Below, one piece after another: positions 1-12,558 of a stretch of 64,000 bases of DNA. The stretch lies in the NCBI GenBank assembly GCA_002633005.1, contig NMRA01000007.1:502700-566699 (forward strand), given 5' to 3'. Within the stretch, counting starts at the first letter, position 1. Each line of letters starts with the position of its first letter. Source of the DNA: Phoronis australis. Taxonomy: Eukaryota; Phoronida; Phoronidae. Made by a program: the position numbers and the translations under genes. Below the pieces are notes generated by a model, which saw only the letters and a program-made list of their open reading frames with translations, had not been told where the DNA came from and made no database searches.

Positions 1-3000
1 CTCGTAGACCCTCTGCTGTACTGGGTAAATTTGGCATGTCCAAAAATAATTTCTATTTCGTTTTCATTGTACACAAGCATAAAAAACAGACATTATTACA
101 AACTGTGTATAATTATAACTTATTACCTGGGTGTTTCTCCGGGAACGTTGGTCCTATCTTTCTGTTGTCTAGACTGCCGGGGAATCTGTACATCGGATCC
201 AATGGTTTGCTGCTCTTGGAATCATTCTACCTAGACATCTTCGACTTTTGTTCCCAACGCTTGCACTTCTACAACTGCTGTGTCAATGAGCTTGTACGTC
301 TCTACATTGTCAGAATCTCGTTTCGCAGCTCAGTTGGCACTAAGCCCCCTGAGATAATCAAGTCCATTCAAAAGACTTACAGCGTGAGCAACTAAATTCG
401 ATCCATCCATCATGGACTACTTCAAACCTTGACGATGTATCCCAGGACCTATTTGCATCTCTTTCAATTTTCGAAATAAACGTCCCAATGTCTGAACGCT
501 TGAAACCTGAAGTACTAACATCAAATAAATGCCGATGGGCATGGGTGTTTCTTCGGGAGGGCCTTCCTGCGGAAATTCCCAGTATAGAAAACGGCAGTGG
601 TGCTTATTGCAGGTAGAAAGACGGTAGGTGTTGAGGTCGGCACTAGGGCTCCTTAGGAGGCCCGTTGAACATCGCACGACTCCCGCAAGACTTTGTTATG
701 AAAATAAAGCCTCATAGCAATTTCTGGTACTGTACACTGTTCGCGAATGCTGTCACTTTGTCAATGTGAGTGTTCCCTTGGTCATTCCTTGTATAGACAT
801 AACTTGTTAGAGAGCATCTTCAAACAGAATCGCGACCAGACCACGGCGCAGGCCACAATAGCAATTCTTCGGAAAACGAGTTTTTTCAAGTATTACATGT
901 ACACGTACACTGTATGATATCGCGCAAGACAACTTTATTATGCATCAGTCAAATTCGAGTTACAAACGTGTTGGGTGTGACATGGCATGACAGATGAGGT
1001 CTAAAAAAGGTTGCACGTCAATTCGCCTGAATATCAGGATTGCGGCACCACAGTATTTCCCCTAGTCAAATCAAAACATATCTTAGAGTAAAGAAACTAG
1101 TTACCTAAAGAAATCAGCTATAGAGCTGCTCTTTCAGCGGTGGATCCATCTAAAATGCTTGACTACTTCAGAAGTGTCGTCGGAAGCGCGTGCACAATTG
1201 ATCTCCGGGGTTTTGCCGACGAGCCACGAAGACTCGAAACGCGTTGATTTTCATAACAGCAGTTCACAATGCAAAAAATATTTTTAGAGTGAACCCCCCC
1301 AACCCTCGTTTTTTTCCAAGTTGGTTTACTTGGGGTTTACACACGCTGGCGGTGCCGTTTTTGTTTTGCTGGAGACGTTTTTGTTTTTTCCTGATTTTTG
1401 GGTCCTTGCCCGAGGGGGGGTTTAAACCCCCTGAACCCCCCCGTAGATCCGCCACTGGTATGACGAGAACTGATATAAATTGAGCAAAATTCTTCTTGTT
1501 CTAATATCTGTGGTATCATATTACACACGGAGTGTCAGTGAATTAACAGTAAAATTAATGGAGCTACTTGGGAGATGAAAAAATCGTGAATTTGCATAAA
1601 TTATGCTAATCAACATAATTGATCATTCTACTTGAATGTGCTTGTAGCTGCAGGTTTCAGACACCACAGATAAACTGTGTTGACATGTGCGTACGTGGTT
1701 TTGTGGTCAATTAATTGAATGAATTTGTGGACCCCACCCAAACAACTTACACTCGTGAGGGTAAAACAGTCGTAGCGAGGAGCGAGGATGGGGGGGTGCC
1801 AACCGAGAAAAAGGAAAACGCAGCCGGCGAAGCGTGTAGAAGAGAGAAATTTTTGAATAACCAATGCTGAATTTATTGTTTGCGAACCCTGGAGCGACAT
1901 TTTTGGAGGCCCCTGGTTTTTGCATACACACTTAAAAAACCAAAACAAAACTTACTCTGCACAGATTTGATGAGGAAGTTGATTCAAATTTTCAATGCAA
2001 GAAAACATATTAAGGTATACAAAAACTGTGTTTCTCCCGGAACCCCCTCTGGCAAGGGACAAAGGAATCATCTTTCGTTCCCCGTTTCTTTATTTTTTCG
2101 AACTTGTATATCATTTGGCACTGGAGTAGAGAAACAGGTGGGTGATTACCTGGATGCAGTGGGTTCTCTTTTTAGACACAGGGGTCCAATAATCTTACTT
2201 TTGCTGTTTGAGGGATGGATTGATTTGGAAATTAATGATTAAGCAGAACACAGAGTCGGTCAATTAATAAATTAATTACACGCTGTCATTCCTATAAATG
2301 TCATCGTGACACCAATAGGTTTAGCTGAAGATGAATTAATTTCCTTTTAAATATGGACATTAGGAATCGGTTTAATACTAAAGAGCTCATTAATATCACG
2401 GAGTTAAAATTTAATCCTGACCATCATGCGTCCGAAGCTGCTTACATGTATGGTAATAAGGGTTTTGAACCCGGCTGGTTTTCATGCCGCAAAAGTGAAG
2501 AGCATTTTGAGAAGTTAATGTGTTGGCTGATGTCAGAAAATCATCAACAATTCCCGTCCATTTCCGTGACCGTAGTTCCCTGTACATTAGTTCACGAACT
2601 ATTCCTGATCGAACGACGACCATTTTGTGCTTCATCGAGGAATTCCAACATGAGAACCCCTAAAGAAAGTAAGCGCTTTTTAGGTGGCGATTGCAAATGT
2701 AAAACGTATTTTGACGAGGTGAAGACCTCTTGTTCGGTGATCGGATTTGGCTGACAGCCCGTTTAAGGTTCAGGGTGTCGCCCCTAGTCAGCGACTGCAG
2801 GTACGTGTTGCCTAACCACGACAGTGTCACGTTGATTCGCTGAAACACCACAAACTGTCCCAACTGCACGTGCTCCACGCCACCTGTTGGATGCAAATGA
2901 CGTACGCTCTCTCTTTTCATTGATTAGGCTCATTCTGATTGGTTTACCAGTGTCTCGGAATCCACTACAGATATCCGACACACTTTTCACCGTAAAAAGA

Positions 3001-4062
3001 CCAATTATTTACGACCTTCGAGTCACAAAACGTCGCCATAATTTATCGCTGAGACCTTAACTTGAGGAGTTACTCAAGCTGTGGTAACCCTCAAAGTGTG
3101 AACCAAGTACATATTTTTTGCATTATTTTGATGTACTGACACCATTTTCCAAACGACGTCAAAAGCTGGGAGATAACCGACGATTGTTGACAAACATAGA
3201 TAAGTTCTTCAATGACATGTTCGTCCTCTAAGATAGTGTTGATAAACCCTTAACAGATAAAACCCACATCCCCAAAAGCAATTAATCAAACAAAAATAAC
3301 AATTGTACTTAAACGTTATGGTACCACTCCACTTCTATACACAGAATTTGGATTAAACAATCGGTATTTAATTCAGTACAGCTGAACCATGTAGGTATTC
3401 AGAAAATACCAGAAATCTCATTGGCTGGCCCATTTTAAAAGTTGAAGAAATTATTGAAAGTAATTTTTCGTCGGAAATTCAAGCTTGCAGGATATAAAAC
3501 TTTCATTTTGCCTCTTTAGTAGAAAAAGCAAAATTTAACACTTGAACACATGACTTCGGTAAGATAAGGATTGTATTTTAATACAATCATGAACACAGTG
3601 ATATGTGAAACTATCCAGAATCTTAAGCACAGATATCGACTAGCGAACACCTAAAATATACATGTACACGATAAATGTTGGCTGAGTGGCCACAAATATC
3701 CCTTACCGCAGCACGGGCACAAAATTTACAGTGATACTTCAATGGCGTCTCATCATTATAGACTATGCACGGAATATAGTAGAATAATCACTAAAGAAGT
3801 TTCGAAGAGCGTAGCTCTAAGGTGCTTGGCTCCGTCGGCTGTTACCACGCCGGGGTTCATGTCACTCAGTGTTTGGCACAGTGATTTTCACATCCCCGGT
3901 TTCCCGACTAGAGCGACGTCTTTCGTGAAAATGCCGTTTTCCCACTCGGCCGCTCTTTAGGTTAGAAGTTACAAAAATTTGTTTACGTCTCATAGGAGAT
4001 TGATTTGTGCGAGTGGCTGCGGGACATGATGAAGATACTCAGAGTACTGTAACTGTTTCAAA
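1..4062. other. left intergenic region, no supported gene
   Basis: I see no exon set with domain similarity here. Open frames exist on both strands (for example 2353-2754 and 3742-3960 on +) but they show no recognisable motif or usable splice structure. A repeat-like, G/C-tract-rich stretch lies at about 1285-1458. The part just before 4063 is presumably the promoter and 5' UTR of the EXD1-like gene: in-frame TGA TGA codons sit about 30 bases before its ATG. Confidence 0.6.
1285..1458 (-). mobile_element. putative DNA-transposon remnant ending CCAGTGGCGGATCTA
   Basis: The right end reads TAGATCCGCCACTGG, which is CCAGTGGCGGATCTA on the minus strand. The same end appears at 63470-63484, and a diverged form (CCAGCGGCTGATCCAGG) at about 9611. 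It is next to G-runs and C-runs (GGGGGGG, TTTAAACCCCC). A CAGTGGCGGATC-type end followed by a G-run is a common look of non-autonomous hAT-like DNA transposons, so that class is inferred. No transposase is visible. Confidence 0.4.
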
Positions 4063-7000
4063 ATGGTGAAAATACGTATAGTTACGTCAACAAGTGTCAC
4101 ACAGGCAATTGTGAATGACATTCTATTTAAAAGTTCACCTATTATCGGAGTTAGTTGCAAAACTACTGGAGTAACTGCGGCAGGTACGACCAGAACAAAT
4201 CTTCCGCTCGCAAGCAGCCGGGTAGGCTTAGGGGTACCTGTTGCCTAGACTGTATCACCGTCTCGACTGGCTGCAGTGGCCATCAGATAGGTCCTCCATA
4301 CGCCGAAAGCTTTTTGGTTAATTATGCATCACACTGCCAATTTAAACCTGATCACGTTGCTTGCGATTAGGAGGGACACCTTACAAGGCTGTTGCCAGTG
4401 TTAATGTTTAAACAAGTTTCCAACTCATACAAATACTCCCATAATCAAACCTTTTTCAAACAGCCCTTCATTCAGTTTTCCAAATTGGCAACTGACCAAT
4501 TTATTACTGCTCGCATGTAGATATAACGCTATAGCCTTGGTACAAAGCTATATAATACTAAATATTTTGACGATAGTCTTCATACAGCTATCTGGCTGGC
4601 TAATATGACGCCATAGTATACCCAACGTATGAGTTTTTTTAATGAAAATCTTAAAAGTTCTATACTTTTGGCAGCCTCGCATGCAACAGTGGAACATTTT
4701 AAAAACAATCCCTACTACTGAGTAACATTGTTGTGCAGACCAGAGTGCCAGGCACACTTTGTCTCAAATCAGATTCAGTTATGATGTTCTGAAGTTTAAG
4801 CCATTAACCATCAGTGAACAATTTTCTACATTACCTTAAGGTGCCATGATTTGCTGTAAGCCATCATACAGCAAGAAGATTAAGGTAAAAAATCACTTAT
4901 TATTTCAAACTGAAGTGTATCTGAGTTACGTTTATATTATTCTATTGAACAGGTCCTCTTGTCCTGATTATTGTTCTTACCTGGGATGGAAACATATTCA
5001 TATTTGATGTGAAAAAGAATGGGGATATGGTAATAGCTGGAGGTCTCGGCCGTCTCTTGGAATCTACCGACTTGTTAAAGGTAAAATAATGATTTTTGCC
5101 ATAAAAGCTCAATGTTTTTTGATTTATTAAAATTCTTGCCAAAATGCCCTTTTCCATATTTAAGGCTTCTTTTAAGTACCATTGTTGGGAATTTCAGCAG
5201 TCATTCAAAATACTGCCTGCAGTATGACAACTAGCAGAGAACTTGAAAATGATACCATTAACAATTGGTGTGATTTTTCTCAAGGATAATTTTTTACTTA
5301 ACAAGTGCGAGCCTATTTTATTCATTGATCTAACATTCAAATCCTACTGAACCATGCCTGCCCTTTGTCCATAGATTTACAACTGGGTCACTCTATTTAT
5401 TATAAACTCACTAAATCTGTTCTATGACAGGTATTCCATGATTGCAGAAGTGACACGGCTGCCCTGCATAGTCAGTTTCGTGTCAATACGAGGAATGTGT
5501 TTGATACACAGGTAATGTTTGATTCTCAGGTAATGTTTGATGCTCAGGTAATGATTGAAACTCAGGTAATGTTTGATTTGAGTGAGAAAACTGACTTTAA
5601 ATGTTCATTATTTTTTAATTAGTTTGTTTCAAAAATTACTGATCAGGTCTGCATGCTGACTGTTAATTGGTCACATTTTGTGTAATTTAGGTTTTCCTTT
5701 TAATTGTTAATTTATAAATTTTAAAGATACACTCTTGGGTTTAGGGTAAAAAATGCATGTTGGGGATTATTGCTGGTTGAAATAGACCTATTGAAGTTAT
5801 TAGCTTTGACCAGAGCTATAAGACAACTAAATCTGTCGCCATTGGTAACCATTTGACAAAACTGAGGAAGGTGACTTTATCAGTTAAGTACGCTTCAAAT
5901 AATTCTCATCTACTTACTGAGTGGGGCTTACCTCCACTTTCAAAATGTTGGACTGTGACCACTGAGGTCGTGAGTTGAAATTCATATTGGGGCTGATCTC
6001 GAAAGCAATTTTTTGTCTACTGCGTCACTTTGATAGCATTTCTCTGGAATATAAGGATTTTGGTTTAGTACAAATGTTTTTAATGAAAACAAAAAATGAA
6101 ATGGAATGATTCTGAGTAAAATTCATTAAATTTTCAAAATGGTTTTAGTGTACCTAAAAGTTATGCCTCAAGTTGCTGCTCTCACTGCAGGCTGCGTATT
6201 CTGTTGTAATGGAGGAGCTTGGCCTACCAACACGTGTCATTAGTGTCCACGATCTTCATGAAAAATATGGAGGAACAAAGGCTGTGGTGCCAACAAATCT
6301 GGAGGTAATTATATGTCAATTTGGGCAAATGTGCACAGCTAGCAAGCTATCTTAATCATTCTTTCAATCTGACATGTACGGGAATTCTTCACTTATTTTA
6401 GTACACAACATGGCAAACAACTGAAATTTTATTTTGCCAAATTTCTCCAGCTGGGCCAAGTTGGCAGGTACAAAACATTTATTTCATTCAACTACATTCT
6501 GTATTGCATAAATTTTTTGAATATATCCACGGCACAACAGTGTAAATGATGACACGACACTCGTGTGAAATTCATTAAGTGCTGGTAATTGTCCTACTGT
6601 ATTTAATTGGTACACTGATGTAACATGCTGAGTGCACCAACTAAAATCTGACCAGTTCAGGACACAAATTGTCAGACAAGTGAAATTTACTTACATTTTT
6701 TCATGAAAAGATAATGTAGCACCAAAGAGTGTTCAAATGGTGCATGTTTGATAGCTGCCACCACACAATATTTTGAAAATTCATGGGCATACGCAAATGA
6801 TCAGAAGCCCTTGAATGGTGATTATTTTTGTCCAAAATTGGTGAGATTTTACAACATTCTCTCAGTTACTTGCTATTGGTTTATTTCATTATGTGGATGT
6901 CAAATTGCTATATAGTTCTGTGTGGACTTTTATTGTAATATGATACCACTACATAAATTTTGTATTGCGCTTTCAGCTTTTGATGTCGCAAAATGCAAAC

Positions 7001-8918
7001 TTTTGGGCTCGTCGACCATTGTCACGTGATGTTGTGCACGTAGCTGCTGACTCAGTTACACCCCTAAAGCATTTGCATGACCGATTGAATCAGTAAGAAC
7101 TATTTTTAGTGTACCGTATTGTCCGTCATTTGATCATCTGCTACTTGACAGACGGACAGACAATATCATGCTAAGAATTTTACAATTATGACACTTGGCT
7201 TACATCAAAATCCAACTGCTGATGTAGCAATTGGCCTTATTATGTTGCACACCCATCAGAATTATGAGGAACATAATATGGAAATATTATACAAACGTTT
7301 TAGGTACCGTTGTAAAAGTCGCATTTCTCGACAGATTTTCAGAATTCAAAGCCCAGTCACCTGTACTTTTCACAAAGTGTTCAGGTTTGCCATTTAAAAA
7401 CTTTGGAAACAAAAATTTAACATACCATTGTCGCCCCCTGTGTGTTAATGTTGGGACTAGAGAACGATAACATCAACATTGTGTCGGTATGTAATTAACT
7501 TCAACAGCATGGTGTCTTTGATCGATGCAGCAGATTTCGAGGTATGCATACCGGGAAAGTTGGCCAATCTCGACTGGCAAGGGTGTCCATGTTGGATTCT
7601 CTTCATGATGCATTCATTGGGTACTTCCGAAAGAGCCCCCGCCAATAAAGATCATCCATGCGGGGTTTGGAAAACAGGAGATCTTTTGGGATTGTTTTGT
7701 ATGTCTAGTGGTTCATGTGGAAAATGTGAACTAGATTTCTATATTTTATCAATTTTTGATCTTTAGAAGGACTGCTAAAATGCATCATCAGACTAGTAGC
7801 CAAGATGCTGAATACGCAAACCTTTATCTCATGACACACCTTAAAATTGCATCGTTGTATGATGGCGGCAATACAAGCTTATGGAAGACCCACCTCATTG
7901 AACTGGATGCGGTCACTTTTGTCAGTGAAATGAATTTTTCAAAAAGATATTGGAGGGGGCTCTTTCAAAAATCCCTTGTATTCTAGGCTAAATGCACTCA
8001 TTCAATACCATTGTTATTCTGGACCATATGTGTTTCATTGGTGAGTGTTTGTTTTGTTTTGATTTGATTTGCATGTGCTACTTGAGAAAATATATTTCAA
8101 GTTATGAATGCAAGTTGACGCTGACTTATCTCAGACTTCTATTTTTCATGAACTATGGCTTCAGTTACAGTTATGTGATAAAGTTCTTATTTAAATACGT
8201 GTTTGAAGTATCTCTTACATATAGTAGTCATAACTGAAGACCTGAGTGTTTGGTCTTGTGTTTTACAAACACCGCTTTCTAAAGATACACTTTTTGTTTT
8301 TCAAATGGATTTAGTCATGGTCTTCTCCTCTCTAGTCAGATGTGAATATGTGAATTCATTGGCTGTGATGGACGTGTGTTTTAAGCAGGCGACAGTATTT
8401 CGCATTTGAAGAATGAGCAATTAAAATATTTTGGAAATGATTTGAAAATATCTTTAAAAAAGAGAAAATTTTTGCTACCAAGTTGAAGAGATGAGTTCAA
8501 ATTGGTGTGTTCCCCTTTAATTCCGTATTTGTTTTCATCACAACCTATTCTGCCAGAAACACATTTTTGGAAATCTCCATTAAAGCATCTTAACTATTGA
8601 TTTGATTGGTGGGAATATAAATCACATAAACACTGGGATAACATAGTTTTGCCATTGTCTTGTTTCAGAGACATAAAATTTATGTCTCCATCAGGCTTCA
8701 ATCAAGTGTGCTCTGAACTCATCCATGAGTTCTGTGATCCCAAGTTACCATGTGGCCGTCGTAGTCGTCAGCAGGTACGAACTCCCAGGTTGTCTCCAAG
8801 ACTGAACACATATAGTCCAGGCGAGAAGCCCCCTATTATGTCCATGACCAGGGTACGCACTCATATCCTAGATAAGACTGTACCACTGGCTTCTCCAAGG
8901 GCAATGACATGGAACTGA
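4063..8918 (+). CDS. EXD1-like 3'-5' exonuclease-fold protein, probably catalytically dead
   Basis: Six coding exons: 4063-4183, 4953-5080, 5431-5511, 6191-6304, 6977-7092, 8669-8918. All have GT-AG borders and join in frame to 269 aa. The ATG is the first after in-frame stops at about 4028. The fold is that of the DEDD 3'-5' exonuclease family as in EXD1 and Egalitarian: IIGV (27-30), IFIFDV in exon 2, HDCRSD (86-91), NVFDTQ (105-110), WARRPL (158-163) and SVTPL (174-178). Catalytic positions look lost. The first motif DxE is SCK (Ser31, Lys33). The last motif YxxxD is Val170 and Ser174. Asp91 of motif II remains. In mouse, EXD1 is reported to be nuclease-inactive and to act as an RNA adaptor with TDRD12 in piRNA biogenesis; a similar role here is inference. 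It is shorter than mammalian EXD1. The C-terminal ~80 residues are Arg/Ser/Pro-rich and probably disordered. Confidence 0.85.
5494..5580 (+). repeat. 18-bp tandem array duplicating an exon end and its splice donor
   Basis: The last 18 bases of EXD1-like exon 3 (5494-5511, ending GATACACAG) are followed by units at 5512-5529, 5530-5547 and 5548-5565 and a partial unit from 5566. The unit is close to GTAATGTTTGATTCTCAG. Each begins with GTAATG after CAG, so the CAG|GTAATG donor occurs four times. The unit length is a multiple of three and the frame stays open, so use of a downstream donor would add VMFDSQ, VMFDAQ or VMIETQ after NVFDTQ. Confidence 0.9.
5726..5830 (+). repeat. interspersed repeat R3, copy 1
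   Basis: In EXD1-like intron 3. It shares a run of similarity with 41628-41735: both contain GGGATTATTG, an ATAGA(C/T)CT(A/C)TTGAAGTTAT block, and TTTGACCAGAGCTATAA. Both copies are intronic and in the same orientation. No coding potential or terminal structure is evident. Confidence 0.7.
5918..6000 (+). repeat. degenerate tRNA-like sequence (possible SINE head)
   Basis: The segment contains TGAGTGG, TTGGACTGTGACCACTGAGG and GTCGTGAGTTGAAATTC. This is the order D-arm, anticodon arm and B-box seen in tRNA-derived SINEs, but the B-box is damaged. It is not a functional tRNA gene by eye. Lies in EXD1-like intron 3. Confidence 0.35.
6690..6870 (+). repeat. interspersed repeat R2, copy 1
   Basis: Shares the order of blocks with 16570-16730 and 18930-19075: TAGCT(G/A)CCACCA or CCACAAG, then TTTTGAAAATTCATG(G/A)GCAT, then a CTTGAATGGTGATTATTTTTGTCCAAAA-like block. 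Diverged, with small indels. Located in EXD1-like intron 4. Confidence 0.6.
7093..8668 (+). other. EXD1-like intron 5, no recognised content
   Basis: The largest intron of the EXD1-like gene. A run of + strand open frames (about 7479-8409) fills it, but their translations match no family I recognise and phase analysis does not need them: exon 5 (ending at phase 2) joins exon 6 directly in frame. Confidence 0.6.
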
Positions 8919-9415
8919 GGTTGGATGCAAGCTGCATTCTACGGCTTTAGGATGAGATCCATTGCAGCGCAGCTTGCCTTTGAAAATGGACTTGATGCTG
9001 CAGGGTTAGACTGAACACTTTCTTCGTTTGTATGCCAATGAGTGAAACATGCTAGGGTAATTTTGTATAGCAATGTGTTTAAGGTCGTATTTCATGCACG
9101 CACCCAGCCGTAAAAATGGGGGCTCAAATTTTTGAGAATGTGGACCTTTTACTAAGATTCAAAGGGTAGATTCAGAGCTATGCATTGTGCACTTGCCGAA
9201 TTTTGGTTGTTCCTGCCTTTTTAGTGGACTTTTGTCTCGTTTTCTTTTTTCAAAGTTTTTGTTTCTCTGAGGTGGACTTTGTTTTGCTCACTTCGCCACT
9301 TGAGGGGCTTGTTCGACCCCCTGAGCCCCCACCCCCCCCCCCCGGAGGCACGCATTTATTTTTGTAAAGTTCTGTTACTAATAGGTCTCAGTAGCTCATT
9401 ATTTTGAGCAATAAA
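8919..9415 (+). other. EXD1-like 3' flank with possible poly(A) signal
   Basis: After the TGA at 8916-8918, AATAAA occurs at 9410-9415 and 9478-9483. The first lies just past a MITE copy, so the transcript tail may include that element. A further AATAAA occurs near 11015. Which one is used cannot be told from sequence. Confidence 0.4.
9093..9354 (+). mobile_element. MITE family M1, full-length copy A
   Basis: Begins CATGCACGCACCCAG and ends GGAGGCACGCAT, a diverged terminal inverted repeat. The inside shares with copies B and C: AAAATGGGGGCTC(A/G)AATTTTTGAG, GTGGACCTTTTACT, GCCGAATTTTG, TTCCTGCC, CACTTCGCCA and a C-rich right arm. No protein is encoded. It is about 260 bp, a non-autonomous DNA transposon by structure. 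Confidence 0.75.
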
Positions 9416-9604
9416 AAGGAGTTGTAAATCTCAGTAGAGAATCCAACTTTCCAAAATCAGACTCAATATATAATGGCAATAAAGATTTTTTTTCATTTGG
9501 GACTTACAAATTGTCATACTTGGAAAAATATTGAGCTTTTATTTTTATCATGCAAATCTTTATAAAATTGGCAGCTTAAGCAAATATTTCTTCCATAATT
9601 CATG

Positions 9605-9770
9605 AAGAATCCAGCGGCTGATCCAGGACTTTAAGCAGGGTAGTCATGCAAAGGACAAACATAAGGGGTGCTTGAGATTCCTTCATTAGTACAATGAAAA
9701 AGTGACCAAATAGGGGTGTCTGACCCCCCTGCGTCAACATCTGGACCCGTGTTTAGATTCTGCGTTTGAT
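9605..9770 (+). repeat. interspersed repeat R5, copy 1
   Basis: Shares with 43405-43540 the blocks GACAAACATA, GATTCCT(T/C)CATT, AAAAGTGACC(A/G)AA and GACCCCCC followed by a TCTG-containing tail. Its left part, CCAGCGGCTGATCCAGG, resembles the CCAGTGGCGGATCTAGG end at 63470, suggesting a hAT-like non-autonomous element. Confidence 0.6.
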
Positions 9771-10106
9771 TCAAATTGCCTCATCCTGTCGTTTTTGTTA
9801 AAGTGACACAGCTGAAAATGACCTTGCATACCAGTTGATTTTACTTTTTTATCCATGAGTTCCATTTTCCCTGTTGAGCTGGCTAAAAGACAAAAATCGA
9901 ATTGAGCCTTTTACTCTGTTCATAAATTGGTCTTGTGATATTCCTTACCATGAGAGTTCTGTTTCTGTTGCAAACAAAAACAGTCATTAAAACCACCATT
10001 TAAGAAAACTCATTTGTTGTTAATTGAGATCGGCCAACGCGGAAATTGCGCATTGCCTTAAGCTGCTAGCTAAGGCTCTTTTTACAAAATTCCAAAATGC
10101 TTTCAT

Positions 10107-10250
10107 GTGTGGCGCACCATAGGGGGCTGGGGGCTATAGCCCCACTTTTTCCAGTGCTACGCTGCACGTAGTCTATAGGTGGTGCCCCACAGGGGGGCTG
10201 AGGGAGCTTTAGCCCCCCCTCCCACTTTTTCAGTACTGCGCTGCCCATGG
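10107..10250 (+). repeat. imperfect ~70-bp tandem duplication, GC-rich
   Basis: Two adjacent copies (about 10107-10174 and 10175-10250) share GGTG/TGGCGC + CCCA or CCAT + AGGGGGCTG, GCT(A/T)TAGCCCC, CCCACTTTTT and CAGT(G/A)CT(A/G)CGCTGC. Probably an internal duplication inside a repeat element. No coding function seen. Confidence 0.6.
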
Positions 10251-12377
10251 CTTTGGTTAAGAATTCAACATTAACAGCAGCTATGCAGCAGAAAAATGCC
10301 CCTTTAAGTAGATTAATTCAGCTGTGTCTTGACAGTACAAACAAACTCTAAACAGAAGCGTTTTGGGATTTAAAAACTACCACATTCATCAGATCCTGAA
10401 TTATTCAGTCCCCGAATGAATCATGTGTAAGGGGTCTTTCAATTATAAAACAGGGTTCACTGTTATGTGGTCTTAATGGCTCACGATTTTTGATAATCTG
10501 ATATTTTTGGTTTGAATTTTTAAGTACATATACATATTGGGCCAGAAAACATATTTGGCTCTGGTTTTTTTACCTCTTTTTTATACCTCAGTGCACTCCA
10601 GCACCAATTGGAGAAAAAGTGCCTGCCTGAATCAATTTTAGCCAAATTGTTGTATCTTAATTTTTTTGAGAAGCTGCATCCCAGCAAGAATAAGCAATGA
10701 TTGGATTGAAATGCCATGATTTGCCAAACCCGATGAGTTAATAAAAATCTGCAACTTTTTTGCTCCTCTCAAGTAGGTTTTCTTTTTTGAAAAATTGACT
10801 AACTAAAAATGCTGAACCACTTTGAATTCTTGATTTACAAAAAAGACCAGAGTCATCTAATTTTTTTTTTGACTTGTCTGTTAGTAAAACGCTAGTCATT
10901 ATCTATGTGATTTAAGGCTTAGAAATAATTAATATTTGCTGTGCGGCTTATAGTGTATGGATATAAACTGTGATATTTCGTGATACTGGTTGTGCACATG
11001 TGTTCTTGTTGCTCAATAAATCCAATGAAAGTTTATTTCAAATATTTGCTGTTGTCATGACTTGTCCATTTCTTTGAACATCTCAGCCAAGTAGGCCGTG
11101 ATGCCAGTGAATTATTAGCAATTTCTTAACTGTTTGCCTACCCCTAACCACGGACAGATCAGTATTGCGGCATCCAATGGAAAAATACGGCCGTCACATT
11201 ACGCTGCCTCGAAGAGATCAGTAAATGAATGGCAAAAGTCGCCCAATTAAGACTCTCAAGAAAAATACTTTTTGTGTAGGTCATTTCTAGGAAACCGTCA
11301 CCCACTCCTGCAGAGTTTTCGTGACAGCATTCGGTATTGATTAGACTGGCAATACAGTTAGGCTACGGACGGACTCTGTAAACGAGGGCTGCTCAGAGAT
11401 TTTTTACGGAGTTTAAACCCTAAATCCGAATGGGCTCACACTCGCGTTTACCCGCCTATACTCTCGAAATTTCTTGGGCCGAGGAGCCCTAAACCCATTG
11501 TGGTACCCATAGATTTCCACTCTCTTGGCTTCCCACCGCGGCGCTGGGCCGAGGATCAGATGCGTTGTTACTGCATGACAAACACCCCAAATGCAGACGG
11601 AAATATGCTCTCCGGTTTTGAGATAACTCCACATATGTCAAAGGTTATTTGCAGGCAATTTAGATTATAGTAGGCCTACTTATGCGTCTACGTAGGGGAA
11701 AATGGACTTTAGTTGTGGTTGGTTGTTATGTTTTGCAATTACTAACAATACTGTTTTATGATAAGAAAAATCAATATCACGGTTACTGCTCCAGATCGAC
11801 GGTCCAAGCAGTAAATTTCACCTGAAACTGAACCGTCCCCGCGTCCACCGCCGATCTCGGGTTTAGACTATTGAAAGGCGATGTCTGCTACTGCAGTTCT
11901 CTAAAGGTCGAGGAAAGTTGCCGGAGTAACCCACTTGACCGGTCATTTTCCGGAAATCCAGAATTCCCTGTCATAAGTCGGCCGAATAGTTGCAGGGGTC
12001 TGAGCCCCGCTAAGGTCGTGATGTCAACCCATCAATTTTTCTCACTGTGTGGGTTCTTAGAAAAAAAATGTCCAAATTCAGCTGACTTTGCGGGAACGCC
12101 AGAGAACGCCGGGCTGATACTTTCAAATACTGCTTTGGCACTGTTCTCCAAGTCGTCGCTAGGTTCCATTGTTTTCTAAAATGTTACATGTATACTTTTG
12201 CATGAGACTATCAAAGGGGGCTTTTTTATTCTTCATGGAAAAAGGAAACAGAAACGACGATAATTTAGAAAACTATGCCCATGGGCGTTTATTTGGAAAA
12301 TTGTGCCTACGTCCACTGATCTGGGTGTTTATTTGGTGTTACACTGACTTCAGGTCTCAAGTGTCTAGCCCAGCCCC

Positions 12378-12402
12378 TCCCCCCCCCCCCCCCCCCCCCC
12401 TT
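12378..12402 (+). repeat. poly-C tract
   Basis: A long run of C within a pyrimidine-rich stretch. Similar C-runs occur at 12559-12569 (beside an ambiguous base at 12558), 9331-9343 and 22939-22951. Such tracts are error-prone in sequencing. Confidence 0.85.
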
Positions 12403-12557
12403 CTTACGAGTAGACTGAGATTCTGACCCAACACGTGCATGTCCTACTGGAGCATACTGAGAGTCCATCACGTTATTAGTATGAGAGGTTCCTCGCGGTA
12501 AGAAGGCACATTTGTCATCTGAGTTGAGGGCGAACGAAAGAAAGCAGATCACATACG

Positions 12558-12558
12558 N
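12558..12558. other. ambiguous base (N)
   Basis: The only N seen in the window, at the edge of a C-run. It marks an unresolved base call or a joined gap, so the length of the C-run here is uncertain. Confidence 0.95.

Noticed and set aside
7479-8409. Chain of plus-strand open frames as a possible transposon ORF
   Set aside because: The frames change repeatedly, show no transposase or reverse transcriptase motif and lie wholly in EXD1-like intron 5.
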